Position numbers and translations under genes: made by a program. The notes beneath the pieces are model-generated. The model searched no databases. It was not told the origin of the DNA and was given only the letters and a program-made list of their open reading frames with translations. From NCBI GenBank assembly GCA_004293445.1, contig RDYP01000001.1, positions 334,754-398,753 on the forward strand: a DNA stretch of 64,000 nucleotides, in the 5' to 3' direction. Positions 1-9,519 of the stretch are shown here, one piece after another (within the stretch, counting starts at the first letter, position 1; every line of letters begins with the position of its first letter). The DNA comes from Verrucomicrobiota bacterium (GTDB lineage Bacteria; Verrucomicrobiota; Verrucomicrobiia; Verrucomicrobiales; Akkermansiaceae).

Positions 1-967
1 CCGCGCCGGTAGGACCGGTGACGATGAAAATGCCATTCGGCTTCTCGATCGTGTCGCAGACGTATTCGTAGATCGACTCGGGCAGGGCGAGATTCTCCAG
101 CGAGAGATTGACCGACGAGCGATCCAGAACCCGAAGCACGACGGACTCCCCGTGCTGGGTCGGCAAGGTCGAGACGCGCATGTCCACTTGTCGGTCGCCG
201 ACCTGCTTGACGATGCGGCCGTCCTGCGGGATGCGGCGCTCGGCGATGTTCATGTTCGACATCACCTTGACCCGCGAAATGATCGGGATCGAGAGATGGA
301 CCGGCGGCGGAGCCATTTCGTAGAGCGTGCCATCGACCCGATAGCGGATCTTGAAGTCCTTCTCGAAGGGCTCGAAATGGATGTCCGAAGCCCGCTCTTT
401 GATGGCCTGGAAAAGGACGAGATCGACATAGCGGATGATCGGAGCGGAATTCGCCTCCGCTTCCAGATCCGCTGTATTCATGCTGGCCTCAGCACCGAAC
501 TCCAACTGGCTGAGGATGTCCTCCATCGCCTTCCCTTCGCCACCGTAGCACTCGTTGATCTTTTGCTCGACGAGGTAATCCGGGGCGATGGCCAGAACCA
601 ACTCGCGCCCGAGAGCAAAGCGCAGGTCCTCAATCGTCTGCGGGTTCATCGGATCCACCAGCGCGAGGTGGAGCCCTTCACCTGTAAGATTCACCGGCAG
701 TGCGCCATGGAGACGGGCCGTCCCTGCTGGAACCAAGGCAAGCAATTGCTCCGGCGGCGTCCAGTTGCGCAAGTCGACCAACTCCGCTCCAAGCTCTGAA
801 GCCACGACCGGCCAGACGTCGTCACGATGATGAATGACTTGGAAATCGGCGAGGATCTCGGCGGCCTCCTTGCCGCTGTTATCGACCTCATTCAGGATGT
901 CCTGCCCGAGCGAGCGGTCGATGAGGCCGCGGCTGATGAAAAGTTCTACGATCTGGTTGCTGTCCAT
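1..967 (-). CDS. PilB/GspE-type secretion ATPase, 3' end beyond the window
   Basis: Partial gene reading leftwards; its C-terminus lies outside the window. The protein starts MDSNQIVELF at 967. An N-terminal GspE/MshE-like domain covers roughly residues 1-150 and the start of the hexameric ATPase core follows (SDIHFEP, then IAERRIPQDGR, then HGESVVLRVLD). The sequence stops inside the Walker A motif (VTGPTGAG). Such ATPases energise type IV pilus extension or type II secretion from the cytoplasmic face of the inner membrane. It lies 53 bp downstream of a second, complete paralogue on the same strand, so the two are probably co-transcribed. Family assignment is firm; pilus versus secretion use cannot be decided here. 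Confidence 0.9.
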   Translation of the reverse strand, partial: MDSNQIVELFISRGLIDRSLGQDILNEVDNSGKEAAEILADFQVIHHRDDVWPVVASELGAELVDLRNWTPPEQLLALVPAGTARLHGALPVNLTGEGLHLALVDPMNPQTIEDLRFALGRELVLAIAPDYLVEQKINECYGGEGKAMEDILSQLEFGAEASMNTADLEAEANSAPIIRYVDLVLFQAIKERASDIHFEPFEKDFKIRYRVDGTLYEMAPPPVHLSIPIISRVKVMSNMNIAERRIPQDGRIVKQVGDRQVDMRVSTLPTQHGESVVLRVLDRSSVNLSLENLALPESIYEYVCDTIEKPNGIFIVTGPTGA

Positions 968-1020
968 GGACCGGGGTTTCGAAAATTTGAAAGCTGAAGA
1001 TTAAAGCGAGGCACCAAGGA

Positions 1021-2673
1021 TCAATCGAGATCCGCCATGGTCACGTGGATCACCTCCTCGGGCGAGGTAAGACCTGCGAGCACCTTGCGGATTCCGTCGT
1101 CCCGCAGCGTGCGCATTCCCAACTCCCGAGCGCGCCGACGAAGCTGGCTGGAGGTCAGGTTCTCGTTGATCATGTGGCTCACTTCATCGTCGATCTGGAA
1201 CAACTCGAAGAGACCAATACGTCCGCGATAGCCATTATTGCGGCACTTGTCGCAGCCCACCGGCCCCATGATGGTCGACGCGTCATTGCGACTGCTGTCG
1301 AAGCGAAGCGCGCGGGCCTCCTTGTCCGTCAGCACATGCGGAGCCTTGCAAATCGGGCAAAGCTTGCGGACGAGACGCTGAGCCAGCACGGCTCGGACGG
1401 CCGAAGCGATGAGGAAGCGCTTGATGCCGATGTCCGCCAAACGAGCCACTGCGGACGGCGCATCGTTGGTGTGCAAAGTGGACAGCACAAGGTGACCAGT
1501 GAGGGATGCATTGATGGCGATGTTTGCCGTTTCCGCATCCCGAATTTCACCGATCATGATGATGTTCGGAGCTTGGCGCAGCATGGCGCGAAGCGCGGCG
1601 GCAAAGGTCATTCCGATATCCGTCTTGACCATCACCTGATTGATCCCCGGCATCTCGTATTCGACCGGATCCTCAACCGTGATGATCTTGCGATCCGGTT
1701 GGTTGATGACGTTGAGGCAGGCGTAAAGCGTGGTGGTCTTACCCGATCCGGTGGGACCGGTGACCAGAATGATTCCGTCCGGCAGACCGATGAGCTGCTC
1801 GAAGGCCGACTGGTCGTCGGAGAAGAAACCCAGTTCGGGCAAACCCAGCACCAGAGCCGACTTGTCGAGGATACGCATGACGACGGACTCGCCATGATTC
1901 GAAGGCACGGAAGAAACACGGAGATCGATCTCCTTGTCCCCCATTTTGACCTGAATGCGGCCGTCTTGCGGCAAACGCTTCTCGGCGATCGACATCGTGC
2001 CGCTCATCACCTTAAGCCGGGCAATGATCGCCGGAAGCAGCTTCTTCGGGTGATTGTCGACTTCAACCAGTTTGCCATCCATCCGATAGCGCACACGAAC
2101 CGAAGTCTCCAGAGGCTCGATGTGGATGTCGGAGCAGCGCATCTTCATCGCCTCGGACAAAAGGCTCTGGACCAGGCGGATGATCGGCGCATCGCCATCG
2201 GAGACTTCCACGTCATGACCACCGGCGATGTCCATCGCGGCCGACTTTTCAGTCGCACCGTAGAACTGCTTCAGGAACAAGGTCACCGCATTGATCGGCG
2301 CGCAAACGAAGGACAATTCGCGGCCGAGGACGTGCGGCAAGCTGTCCATCGTCTCAAAATCGAAAGGATCGGCGACCGCGATGGTTAGAAAGACACCATC
2401 GTCCGCCACGGGAACCACTCGATAACGCCGGGCAATATCATCCGGAATGGCACTCGCCACATCCGGAGCGATCACCATCGAGCCCAGATCGATCGCATCG
2501 ATCCCGGCGTTCTGCGCCAAGACGGCACAAACGGTCTCTTCGGAAAGATCTGTATCATTGAGCAATTTCTCGATGACCGAACCGCCTTGGCGGCGGGCTT
2601 GATCAAGGGCTTCAGGTGCCACGGCCCCCGCTTCGACAAGCAGGTCAGCCAAATAATCTTCGTTTGAGAACAC
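1021..2673 (-). CDS. PilB/GspE-type secretion ATPase (550 aa)
   Basis: Complete ATPase of the PilB/GspE family, powering assembly of a type IV pilus or type II pseudopilus. An N-terminal GspEN-like region (residues 1-150) precedes the N2 domain (CSDIHIEP, IAEKRLPQDGR) and the motor domain: Walker A GPTGSGKTT, Asp box TVEDPVE, Walker B MIGEIRD, His box LSTLHTND. A zinc-binding pair (CPIC and CDKC) is typical of the family. Length is normal. The start is GTG at 2673, with a GspE-like N-terminus directly after it. It is followed by a paralogue on the same strand and diverges across 251 bp from the TamB gene; I saw no specific site in that gap. Confidence 0.95.
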   Translation of the reverse strand: MFSNEDYLADLLVEAGAVAPEALDQARRQGGSVIEKLLNDTDLSEETVCAVLAQNAGIDAIDLGSMVIAPDVASAIPDDIARRYRVVPVADDGVFLTIAVADPFDFETMDSLPHVLGRELSFVCAPINAVTLFLKQFYGATEKSAAMDIAGGHDVEVSDGDAPIIRLVQSLLSEAMKMRCSDIHIEPLETSVRVRYRMDGKLVEVDNHPKKLLPAIIARLKVMSGTMSIAEKRLPQDGRIQVKMGDKEIDLRVSSVPSNHGESVVMRILDKSALVLGLPELGFFSDDQSAFEQLIGLPDGIILVTGPTGSGKTTTLYACLNVINQPDRKIITVEDPVEYEMPGINQVMVKTDIGMTFAAALRAMLRQAPNIIMIGEIRDAETANIAINASLTGHLVLSTLHTNDAPSAVARLADIGIKRFLIASAVRAVLAQRLVRKLCPICKAPHVLTDKEARALRFDSSRNDASTIMGPVGCDKCRNNGYRGRIGLFELFQIDDEVSHMINENLTSSQLRRRARELGMRTLRDDGIRKVLAGLTSPEEVIHVTMADLD

Positions 2674-2924
2674 GGGGTTTCGGGCCTTGGGAAATCAATT
2701 GAGCAGCCACGAGGGCACTGTGCGCAGTCGGGCTGTGGGAGATTGGTCAATCAGCTCCGCCTTTGTCAACTAGCCGACCCGGGATCGGCAAGGAATCACA
2801 CGCAGGTAGTGACGTCGTATGGACGATGCGGTTGCGCCCGATGACAAGCTGTCGACTTTGGGACCCCGCCTCGGCGTTGACCCCATGACGGAAAGGGACG
2901 AGGAGTAGGGAGGTTCGAACAACG

Positions 2925-5900
2925 ATGATCCCCACGCCCTCCCCCCCCGATCCACCCGCGCGTCGTCGCCGTGGCCGGAAGCGTTTGATGACGATGGGGG
3001 TTTTACTGGTTTCGTTGCTGTGGCTGGACGGCCCCGGTTGGCGCTGGCTTGGCGCAATGGGCCTTCGCGAGTTGAGCACTCAAGTGGGCATCGAGGCCGA
3101 GTTCACCCTCACCGGCCGACTCCACGATAGCGCTGCGATTGAGGGCATCTCGCTGCAAGGCGGACCGATTCGCTCACTGCGGATCGATGCCATCAAACCT
3201 CGCTACCGCATCCACCAGGCCTTTCGCGGGAAAATTGACGGACTCTCGGTGACCGGACTCCGTGCCACGATCGACCTCGACGCGCCACCATTGCCTCTGC
3301 CCCGCACCCGCAGAGCGCCATCGGCGGGCTCCTATCCTTTGGCTCAGACTCTCCGGAAACTTGCCGTCGCTCTCCAACCGCTCGATTTACAGGGCCAGAT
3401 TCTCCGACTCGAGGTCGTCCGCGGCGAACAAAGCCTGCTTCGCACCGATCGCTTCGATCTCCAACATTCTTCAAACAGCGAGGATTACTCGTTCCAAATT
3501 GCCGGTCCACGCATAGGCCAAGAGCTCCACCTCCCCGATCAACGCGGAATTCTGACCTCTGACGGCTCATCGCTGGAGATCGATCGCCTCGACCTCCAGC
3601 CCCATTTCTCCCTCCGCGACCTGCGACTGCAGCTACCCCTCGATGCCGCACCACAGGGCTCCGCGGTCCTTCATTGGGCAGACTCACGATTGAAGATCTC
3701 CGTCACTCAAAGCACTGCCCGCCTCCGCCTCGAAGGCAAGCCCCTGCAACTCGACCGAGCGGCAAGAGACCTTTCCTTCCCCCTGCCTGCCGAAATCTCA
3801 GTTCAAAGGTTCACTGCCGAAGTCTCGGGCATCGATCGATCCCCTGATCAATGGATTGCCTCAGCGCAGATGGAACTCCGCTCGCTAAGGCATCGCGGCT
3901 GGCTGGCCGACGATCTCGACGTGCGTTTGTCAAAGAATGGATCACGCGGGCAGATTGACGTGACCACGAAAGCCTACGGCACCCAAATCCAAACCAAGGC
4001 CGAGTTGATCTGGCGAGACCTCGCAGCACGACAATGGCTGGATTTTGAGGCTCGGCTCCAGACATCTACCGGCGATCTATCTCCCCTCTTCGCGACCCTT
4101 CGGCAGGAGCTCGCGCTCGCGCCGTCCGCTGACATGGCAGTCCCGGAAGCATCGCTTGGCATCGACGCACGCCTGGATCTCTCAACAAGCGGGCTGAGGT
4201 CGGCGAGAGCCAAGTGGCGTCTCTCCACCCGGGATGACCTCGCCTTCCTTTCCGGGGAAGGCACTTGGAGTCCAGCAGGGGAAATCTCCGGCGAAATGAA
4301 AACCGAGGGCCTCGGCACACGCTATCAGCTCGACTTGAAATCGGGCCACTACGACGCCAGCACCGATTTCGACCACTTCCAGCTCGATCGCTTCGTGCCA
4401 TGGCTCGCCATCGGAGGCATCAAAGTGCCGGAAGGAATCGGAGCCAGCGGAAAGTGGCGGGGCAAGGGCAATTGGCAAGTCGCCTCCCACACGGGGGATC
4501 TGGAGCTCGAGTGTGTCACGCGGGAAACTGCGAGCAGCCCTCCCCTGAGCGTCCACGCCCGCAGTTCTTACGAATGGCCCAACCGCATTTCCTGTTCGGA
4601 GTTCAGCGCACGAATGGATGATCAGCGTCTCGATGCCGCCTTTCACTTCGCCCGCCCCACCCTCGAAATCCCGCGTCTCTCTTTGCACAAGGGCTCCCAG
4701 CTCTTGGTCGCTGGTCGCGCCTCTCTCCCCTGCGCACCGGCCACCGCCTCTCTGGCCGATTTTCTCCAGCAAGAAGGCCAGGTCGATATCGACCTCGCAT
4801 CGGAGTGGCTCGATGTCGCTCTCCTGAAAGCCTTCATTCCATCGGCGAAGCTGCCCGCCACTGAAGGCTCGGCCCGCTTTGAACTCCGACTCAAGGGAAG
4901 CCCCTCGGCACCACGAATCGATTTTGATACCAGCCTCCGGGATCTGCGACTCGCCTCCTATCCAGAACTCCCCCCTACCCATGGCAAGCTGGAGCTCCGT
5001 GCGAATTCGGGCGTCCTCACACTCGGCGGCGAATGGCAGGGCGGCGATGCCGCGCCGATCCGGATCGACGGACGCATGCCCTTCGAACCCCTCGTATGGG
5101 CCCGCCAACCGGATCGCTTTTTGACCCAAAGCTTCACCGCACGTGCCCACATTCCGCGTTTCGACCTCAGCACCCTGCGATCGCTTCTCCCCGACGCCCG
5201 ACTCGAGGGCACGATCAATGGCGAGCTGAGGGCCGCGGGAAGCATCGCTCAACCCGTTCTCGGCGGCGAAGTGGAAGTCTCCGGAGTTTCATTCACAGGC
5301 TCCCGTTCCAGCTTGCCCCCGATCCGCAACGCCAGCGGCCTCATCCAACTTCACAACCGCGAACTCCAACTCAAGTCCCTCTCCCTTGACTGCTTGGGCG
5401 GCAAGCTCGATGCCCGGGGCCGCATCGATCTCGTGGACTTCGCTCATCCTGCGTTCGACCTCAGCGCCAACGCGGTCGCCATTCCGATCAGGCGCGACGA
5501 CTCGATGATCGTCCGCGCCAATGCCCGCCTCGCCCTGCGCGGAAATCTCCAGCGCGCGGAAATTTCCGGCGGCATCGACCTCGTTGACAGCGTCTTTTAC
5601 CGCGACTTCGAGCTCATTCCCATCCGCGTTCCCTTCACGGCACCGACCCGCCCTCGATTGCCGGCGATCGACCCCGAAGAAAGCGCTCCTGCCATTTCAG
5701 CCCCCTTCGATGCCTGGACCCTGGACCTGCGACTCCGCACGCTTGATCCCCTTTTGATCCGTGGAAATCTCGCCCGTGGCCGTGCCATCGCCGACCTTCG
5801 CCTCGGCGGCACCTTGGGGAAAATCGAGGCGCTCGGCACCGCCACCCTCGATGAAGTCACAGCCCGCCTGCCCTTCAGCACCCTCAAGGTCCGCAATGGC

Positions 5901-6365
5901 TCGATCCGCTTTGATCCCTCCCGCGGATGGATCCCGGAACTCGACCTCCGGGGCAGCTCCAGCATCGGACGCTACGATGTGAACGTCTTTTTCTACGGCC
6001 CGGCCAACTCACCCACGACGACCCTCACTTCCGATCCACCCTTGCCGGAAAGCGAGATCATGACCCTGCTCGCCACCGGCACGACCACCGAAGGGCTGGA
6101 AGACGGCCAAGCCGCCACCTACAAAGCCGCCCAGCTCTTCATCGAAGAATGGCGACGCGGCCGAATGCCCTTTGCCGAGCCCCTCGCAAAGGTCCTTGCA
6201 TTGCTCAACAACGTCGATGTCAGGATCGGCGAGGACGACCCGCTCACCGGCAAGCGCCTCAGCTCAGCTACACTGGAACTCACCGACCACGTCGCCATCA
6301 GTGGCTCGGTCGATAAAGAGGGCCAGACACGGGTCCTCGGCGCTTTCATCCTCCGCTTCAAATGA
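2925..6365 (+). CDS. tamB: TamB-like translocation/assembly protein (1146 aa)
   Basis: Large inner-membrane-anchored periplasmic protein of the TamB/AsmA-like group, a beta-taco structure thought to bridge the two membranes and move lipid or help outer-membrane protein assembly. An Arg-rich N-terminus is followed by one membrane segment (about residues 22-45). The long middle has alternating hydrophobic beta-strands. The C-terminus has the DUF490/TamB signature (YDVNVFFYGP, TLTSDPPLPESEIMTLLATG) and ends in a strand terminating in Phe-Lys. The start at 2925 puts the basic and membrane segments in the expected order. Its stop overlaps the start of the TamA-like gene (ATGA at 6362), the usual tamA/tamB partnership in reversed order. 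Confidence 0.85.
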   Translation: MIPTPSPPDPPARRRRGRKRLMTMGVLLVSLLWLDGPGWRWLGAMGLRELSTQVGIEAEFTLTGRLHDSAAIEGISLQGGPIRSLRIDAIKPRYRIHQAFRGKIDGLSVTGLRATIDLDAPPLPLPRTRRAPSAGSYPLAQTLRKLAVALQPLDLQGQILRLEVVRGEQSLLRTDRFDLQHSSNSEDYSFQIAGPRIGQELHLPDQRGILTSDGSSLEIDRLDLQPHFSLRDLRLQLPLDAAPQGSAVLHWADSRLKISVTQSTARLRLEGKPLQLDRAARDLSFPLPAEISVQRFTAEVSGIDRSPDQWIASAQMELRSLRHRGWLADDLDVRLSKNGSRGQIDVTTKAYGTQIQTKAELIWRDLAARQWLDFEARLQTSTGDLSPLFATLRQELALAPSADMAVPEASLGIDARLDLSTSGLRSARAKWRLSTRDDLAFLSGEGTWSPAGEISGEMKTEGLGTRYQLDLKSGHYDASTDFDHFQLDRFVPWLAIGGIKVPEGIGASGKWRGKGNWQVASHTGDLELECVTRETASSPPLSVHARSSYEWPNRISCSEFSARMDDQRLDAAFHFARPTLEIPRLSLHKGSQLLVAGRASLPCAPATASLADFLQQEGQVDIDLASEWLDVALLKAFIPSAKLPATEGSARFELRLKGSPSAPRIDFDTSLRDLRLASYPELPPTHGKLELRANSGVLTLGGEWQGGDAAPIRIDGRMPFEPLVWARQPDRFLTQSFTARAHIPRFDLSTLRSLLPDARLEGTINGELRAAGSIAQPVLGGEVEVSGVSFTGSRSSLPPIRNASGLIQLHNRELQLKSLSLDCLGGKLDARGRIDLVDFAHPAFDLSANAVAIPIRRDDSMIVRANARLALRGNLQRAEISGGIDLVDSVFYRDFELIPIRVPFTAPTRPRLPAIDPEESAPAISAPFDAWTLDLRLRTLDPLLIRGNLARGRAIADLRLGGTLGKIEALGTATLDEVTARLPFSTLKVRNGSIRFDPSRGWIPELDLRGSSSIGRYDVNVFFYGPANSPTTTLTSDPPLPESEIMTLLATGTTTEGLEDGQAATYKAAQLFIEEWRRGRMPFAEPLAKVLALLNNVDVRIGEDDPLTGKRLSSATLELTDHVAISGSVDKEGQTRVLGAFILRFK

Positions 6366-8380
6366 TCTCAGCCGCCACATCGCCCAACGGCGGCAGGTTC
6401 CGCCTGATGATCGCCCTCGCCTTGATCGGCATCCCCTGCCAAGCCGCCGAAATCCGAATCGAAGGCCTTAGCCGCATGAAGGAGGCCGATGCCCTCAAGC
6501 TCCTCGGCGACCGCCTCGAATACATCCGCCGCAAAGCTCCGAGCTGGGCGCGTGCTGACGATGCCGCATTTCTTCTGAGCACGCTGATGGAACGGCAAGG
6601 CTACCAGCAGGCTCGCATCACCCCAACGATTGCAGGGCAGACCATCGTTCTTCGGGTCGACGAAGGACCGCGCCTTTCCCTCGGCTCACTCGCCCTGCCC
6701 GGAGTTCCTGCCGACGATCAAATTCGCCTCGCGAAGCTCTTCCGCCTCCCCGGACAGGAACGAGGCATCGGCCCCGCACAAGAGAGCCCCTTCCGTGAAG
6801 CCGACCTCGCCGAAGGCCTCGCGCTCATCGAAGCCGACTTCCGCTCTCGCAGCTTCTGGAAGGCATCCGCCACGGTCGAAAAGCGCACACTTGATCCTTC
6901 ATCCAACCGCGTCGACTTCGTCATCCGCGTTGATCCCGGCCCGCCCCACCGACTCGACGCACCGCGCTTCGATGGCGCGCCCGACGCTCTTCTTCCCGTC
7001 CTCGTGGCCCGCGCCGCACCGCATGTGGGCAAAGCTGCCGTTACCGAACGCCTCAGCACCCTACGCGGAGAAATCGAGGACATCTTCCGCAGCGCCGGCT
7101 ACCCCTTGGAGAGCTTCAAGATGAACCGGATTCTCGATGTCGGCATCCTCACTCCCCGCTTCATCATCCGCTGCGGTCCGCGCCAGAAACTCGGAAATGT
7201 CCACGCCATCGGCCTCGGGAAAACCCGCGAACAACGTGTCACCACGCGCTTTGAAAGCCTGCGTGGCAAGTGGTTCGATGCCCGCTCCTTCGATTCCCGA
7301 ATCGCACAACTTCTCGCTACCGGGGCCTTTTCCTCCATTCGGGTCGAGAAGCATCCAGCATCTGATGGCAGCGTCGATGCCACCCTTCGCCTCATCGAAG
7401 GCCCTGCTCGCGGTGCCACCAGCTATGCCGGATTCGGCAGTTACGAGGGCGCCATCTTCGGCGTCAAATACCACGACCGAAACTACCTCGGAGAGCTTTG
7501 GAACCTCAGCACTGGTGTCGAGTTCAGCTCGCGGGGCGCGCTCGGGGAACTCCGCCTGAGCAATCCCTGGCTGCTCGACACCGACACCCGCCTCGGCCTT
7601 CGCCTCTTCTCCGTGACCCGTGATCATGAAGGCTACGGCAAATTCGAGAGCGGCCTCAGCGCCGAACTCTCACGCGACGCGCTCGGTGGATGGCTCGATA
7701 CTGATTTGCTCTTCGGCAGTTCGCTCGTGAACATCGCCGACGAGGGGATACCGCTCCGCGAGCTCGGCGAAACGGTTTACACCCATCACTTCCTCCGCGG
7801 CTCCGTCGGCATCGATCGCCGCGACTCTCCGATCGCCCCGACGCGCGGCCACCACCTCAACGCATTGCTCGAGGCCGGACTCATTCTCGGAGATCTCGAT
7901 TCCAATTACCTCCGTCTTGATGCCTCGTTCGCCACTTATCAGCCCCACGGTTCCCACGGTCAGTTCAACTTCGGCGCCCGTGCCGGCGTCCTCTTCCCCT
8001 CCGGCGGCCCAAGCGACTTCCCCATCGACCTCCGGCTTTTCAACGGCGGTCCCGATAGCGTCCGCTCCTTCCGCTATCGCGAACTCGGTCCCCGCACGAG
8101 CAGCAACGATCCCGCAGGCGGCGAAGCCTACTGGGTCGCCAACGCGGAATACATCCGCCAACTCTCGGGTCCACTCAAAGCCGTGGCCTTCCTCGACGCA
8201 GGCGAACTTTCCCCCCTCGGAAAACGCTTCGATTTCGCCAACCCGGAAATCGCCGTCGGCTTCGGCACCCGCCTCAGCCTGCCGATCGGACTGATCCGCC
8301 TCGAGTACGGCCACAACCTTACCCGCGACCAAGCGGAGAGCTCTGGGACCTGGCACTTGGCCATTGGAAGCGCTTTCTGA
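6362..8380 (+). CDS. tamA: TamA/BamA-family outer-membrane protein (672 aa)
   Basis: Omp85-superfamily protein that sits in the outer membrane and works with TamB. A signal peptide (about residues 1-27, ending CQAAE) is followed by POTRA-like repeats (about 30-340) and a C-terminal surface-antigen barrel (about 350-672). The barrel carries a D15-type motif (FNGGPDSVRSFRYRELGPR) and the strand IRLEYGHNL, and the chain ends in an aromatic residue (GSAF), as is usual for a barrel substrate. Translation is coupled to the upstream TamB gene through the overlapping ATGA. TamA rather than BamA is inferred from the TamB neighbour and the modest number of POTRA domains. Confidence 0.88.
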   Translation: MISAATSPNGGRFRLMIALALIGIPCQAAEIRIEGLSRMKEADALKLLGDRLEYIRRKAPSWARADDAAFLLSTLMERQGYQQARITPTIAGQTIVLRVDEGPRLSLGSLALPGVPADDQIRLAKLFRLPGQERGIGPAQESPFREADLAEGLALIEADFRSRSFWKASATVEKRTLDPSSNRVDFVIRVDPGPPHRLDAPRFDGAPDALLPVLVARAAPHVGKAAVTERLSTLRGEIEDIFRSAGYPLESFKMNRILDVGILTPRFIIRCGPRQKLGNVHAIGLGKTREQRVTTRFESLRGKWFDARSFDSRIAQLLATGAFSSIRVEKHPASDGSVDATLRLIEGPARGATSYAGFGSYEGAIFGVKYHDRNYLGELWNLSTGVEFSSRGALGELRLSNPWLLDTDTRLGLRLFSVTRDHEGYGKFESGLSAELSRDALGGWLDTDLLFGSSLVNIADEGIPLRELGETVYTHHFLRGSVGIDRRDSPIAPTRGHHLNALLEAGLILGDLDSNYLRLDASFATYQPHGSHGQFNFGARAGVLFPSGGPSDFPIDLRLFNGGPDSVRSFRYRELGPRTSSNDPAGGEAYWVANAEYIRQLSGPLKAVAFLDAGELSPLGKRFDFANPEIAVGFGTRLSLPIGLIRLEYGHNLTRDQAESSGTWHLAIGSAF

Positions 8381-8434
8381 AATTTGCACACAGTCGCCAT
8401 TCGACATTCCTGCCGATTCAAGCACCCTCAGTCC

Positions 8435-9097
8435 ATGTTTGTTCTCTCCTGCGAGCCCGCCACCTCCGCCGTCCCCGCATGGCATCGGGAACTCTTCGAG
8501 GGGCACGAGGAAATCGTGAGTTCTCTCGAAGGCTGGGCACCGGGTTCACTCAATCTCGCTCAATCCATCGCCACCAAGCTCCGCGCCCTACTCGCCCACG
8601 GCGACATCACGCGATTGCTGATCGATGTGTCAAAGCGCCCCGACGACCCCGAACGGTTCAGCCGCTTCTCCCTCACGCTCAGCGATGAGGCACGGACGAA
8701 GCTCGACGAGCGCCACCACGCGGCCTATCTCAATCTCCTGCGGCAGAGGATTGTCGGAGAACAGGCGCGGTTCGGTAAAGCCATCCACCTCTCGATCCGC
8801 ACCGATCCTGCCCCCGCCCCACCCGTGGTGACGCTGATCCACGACCCGGCACGCGACCTCGAAGCCAAGCTGGTGCTCGATTGGACCGAGGCACTTCGCG
8901 CGGCCGAACCCGCCCTCACGGTAGCCGTCGCTGCCGATCCGAGCTACGGACTCTCCGCCACCCTGCGCGAGGCTTTCCCGCAGGACTTCGGAAGCATCTC
9001 CCTCGTCGTCGCCCAGTCCTGCTTCCTCGACTCTCGTCCGATTCGCTGGGATGCGTTGAAGAAACTGCTGATCAGCACCCTACCCGCGAGCGACTGA
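8435..9097 (+). CDS. N-formylglutamate amidohydrolase-like protein (220 aa)
   Basis: Resembles the N-formylglutamate amidohydrolase (FGase, DUF1105-like) fold: an opening strand FVLSCEP, a central LLIDVSKRPDDPERF that corresponds to the family's D-x-N/S-R-x-x-D segment, and a late strand LVVAQSCFLD. I chose ATG at 8435 because an in-frame TTG at 8384 would add 17 residues without family character. FGases release formate from N-formylglutamate, but many family members have unknown substrates and no histidine-degradation gene is nearby. It lies 54 bp after the TamA gene and could be co-transcribed with it. The family call is moderate and the substrate unknown. Confidence 0.55.
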   Translation: MFVLSCEPATSAVPAWHRELFEGHEEIVSSLEGWAPGSLNLAQSIATKLRALLAHGDITRLLIDVSKRPDDPERFSRFSLTLSDEARTKLDERHHAAYLNLLRQRIVGEQARFGKAIHLSIRTDPAPAPPVVTLIHDPARDLEAKLVLDWTEALRAAEPALTVAVAADPSYGLSATLREAFPQDFGSISLVVAQSCFLDSRPIRWDALKKLLISTLPASD

Positions 9098-9111
9098 CAT
9101 CCAGACGCGGT

Positions 9112-9519
9112 TCAGCGCCAGCGCCAGTCGAGCACCACCTCGATATCGGGATGCAGGCTGTGATGCACAGGACATCCATGACCGGTGCTCTCCAATAGTC
9201 GGCGCTCCGGATGATCGGCCGGCAGGGGCATATCGATGTCCACTTCCAGTCGGGAAATCCGTCGTGGCGTGTCGCTCGACATGTGCTTGCGAACCGCAAT
9301 TCGCAGGCCTGCAAGATCGACCTCCTTTCGCTTTGCGACGATGCCCATTACCGTGGCCATGCAAACACCCAGCGCCGTCGCTACCAAATCCGTCGGCGAA
9401 AACGACTCGCCTCGACCTTGATTGTCCACCGGCGCATCCGTCTCCAATTCACGGCCCGACGGCATGTGCACCGCCTGACAGCGAAGCTCTCCTTTGTAGT
9501 CGATCTCAATCTCCACCAT
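9112..9519 (-). CDS. OsmC/Ohr family protein (135 aa)
   Basis: Small OsmC-fold protein. It shows the family's helix segment with the first conserved Cys (SPTDLVATALGVCMATVMG, Cys at residue 53) and the second Cys late (GHGCPVHHSL, Cys 116). This pair is the peroxidatic and resolving site for thiol-dependent reduction of organic hydroperoxides. The start at 9519 (MVEIEIDY) gives the expected length. Its start lies 14 nt inside the 3' end of the kinase gene on the same strand, so it is probably translationally coupled to it. This links an oxidative-stress enzyme to the ECF sigma/kinase set; that functional link is inference. Confidence 0.9.
   Translation of the reverse strand: MVEIEIDYKGELRCQAVHMPSGRELETDAPVDNQGRGESFSPTDLVATALGVCMATVMGIVAKRKEVDLAGLRIAVRKHMSSDTPRRISRLEVDIDMPLPADHPERRLLESTGHGCPVHHSLHPDIEVVLDWRWR

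Noticed and set aside
152-799. Open frame of 215 codons on the plus strand
   Set aside because: Antisense to the partial PilB/GspE gene, whose motifs are clear on the minus strand.
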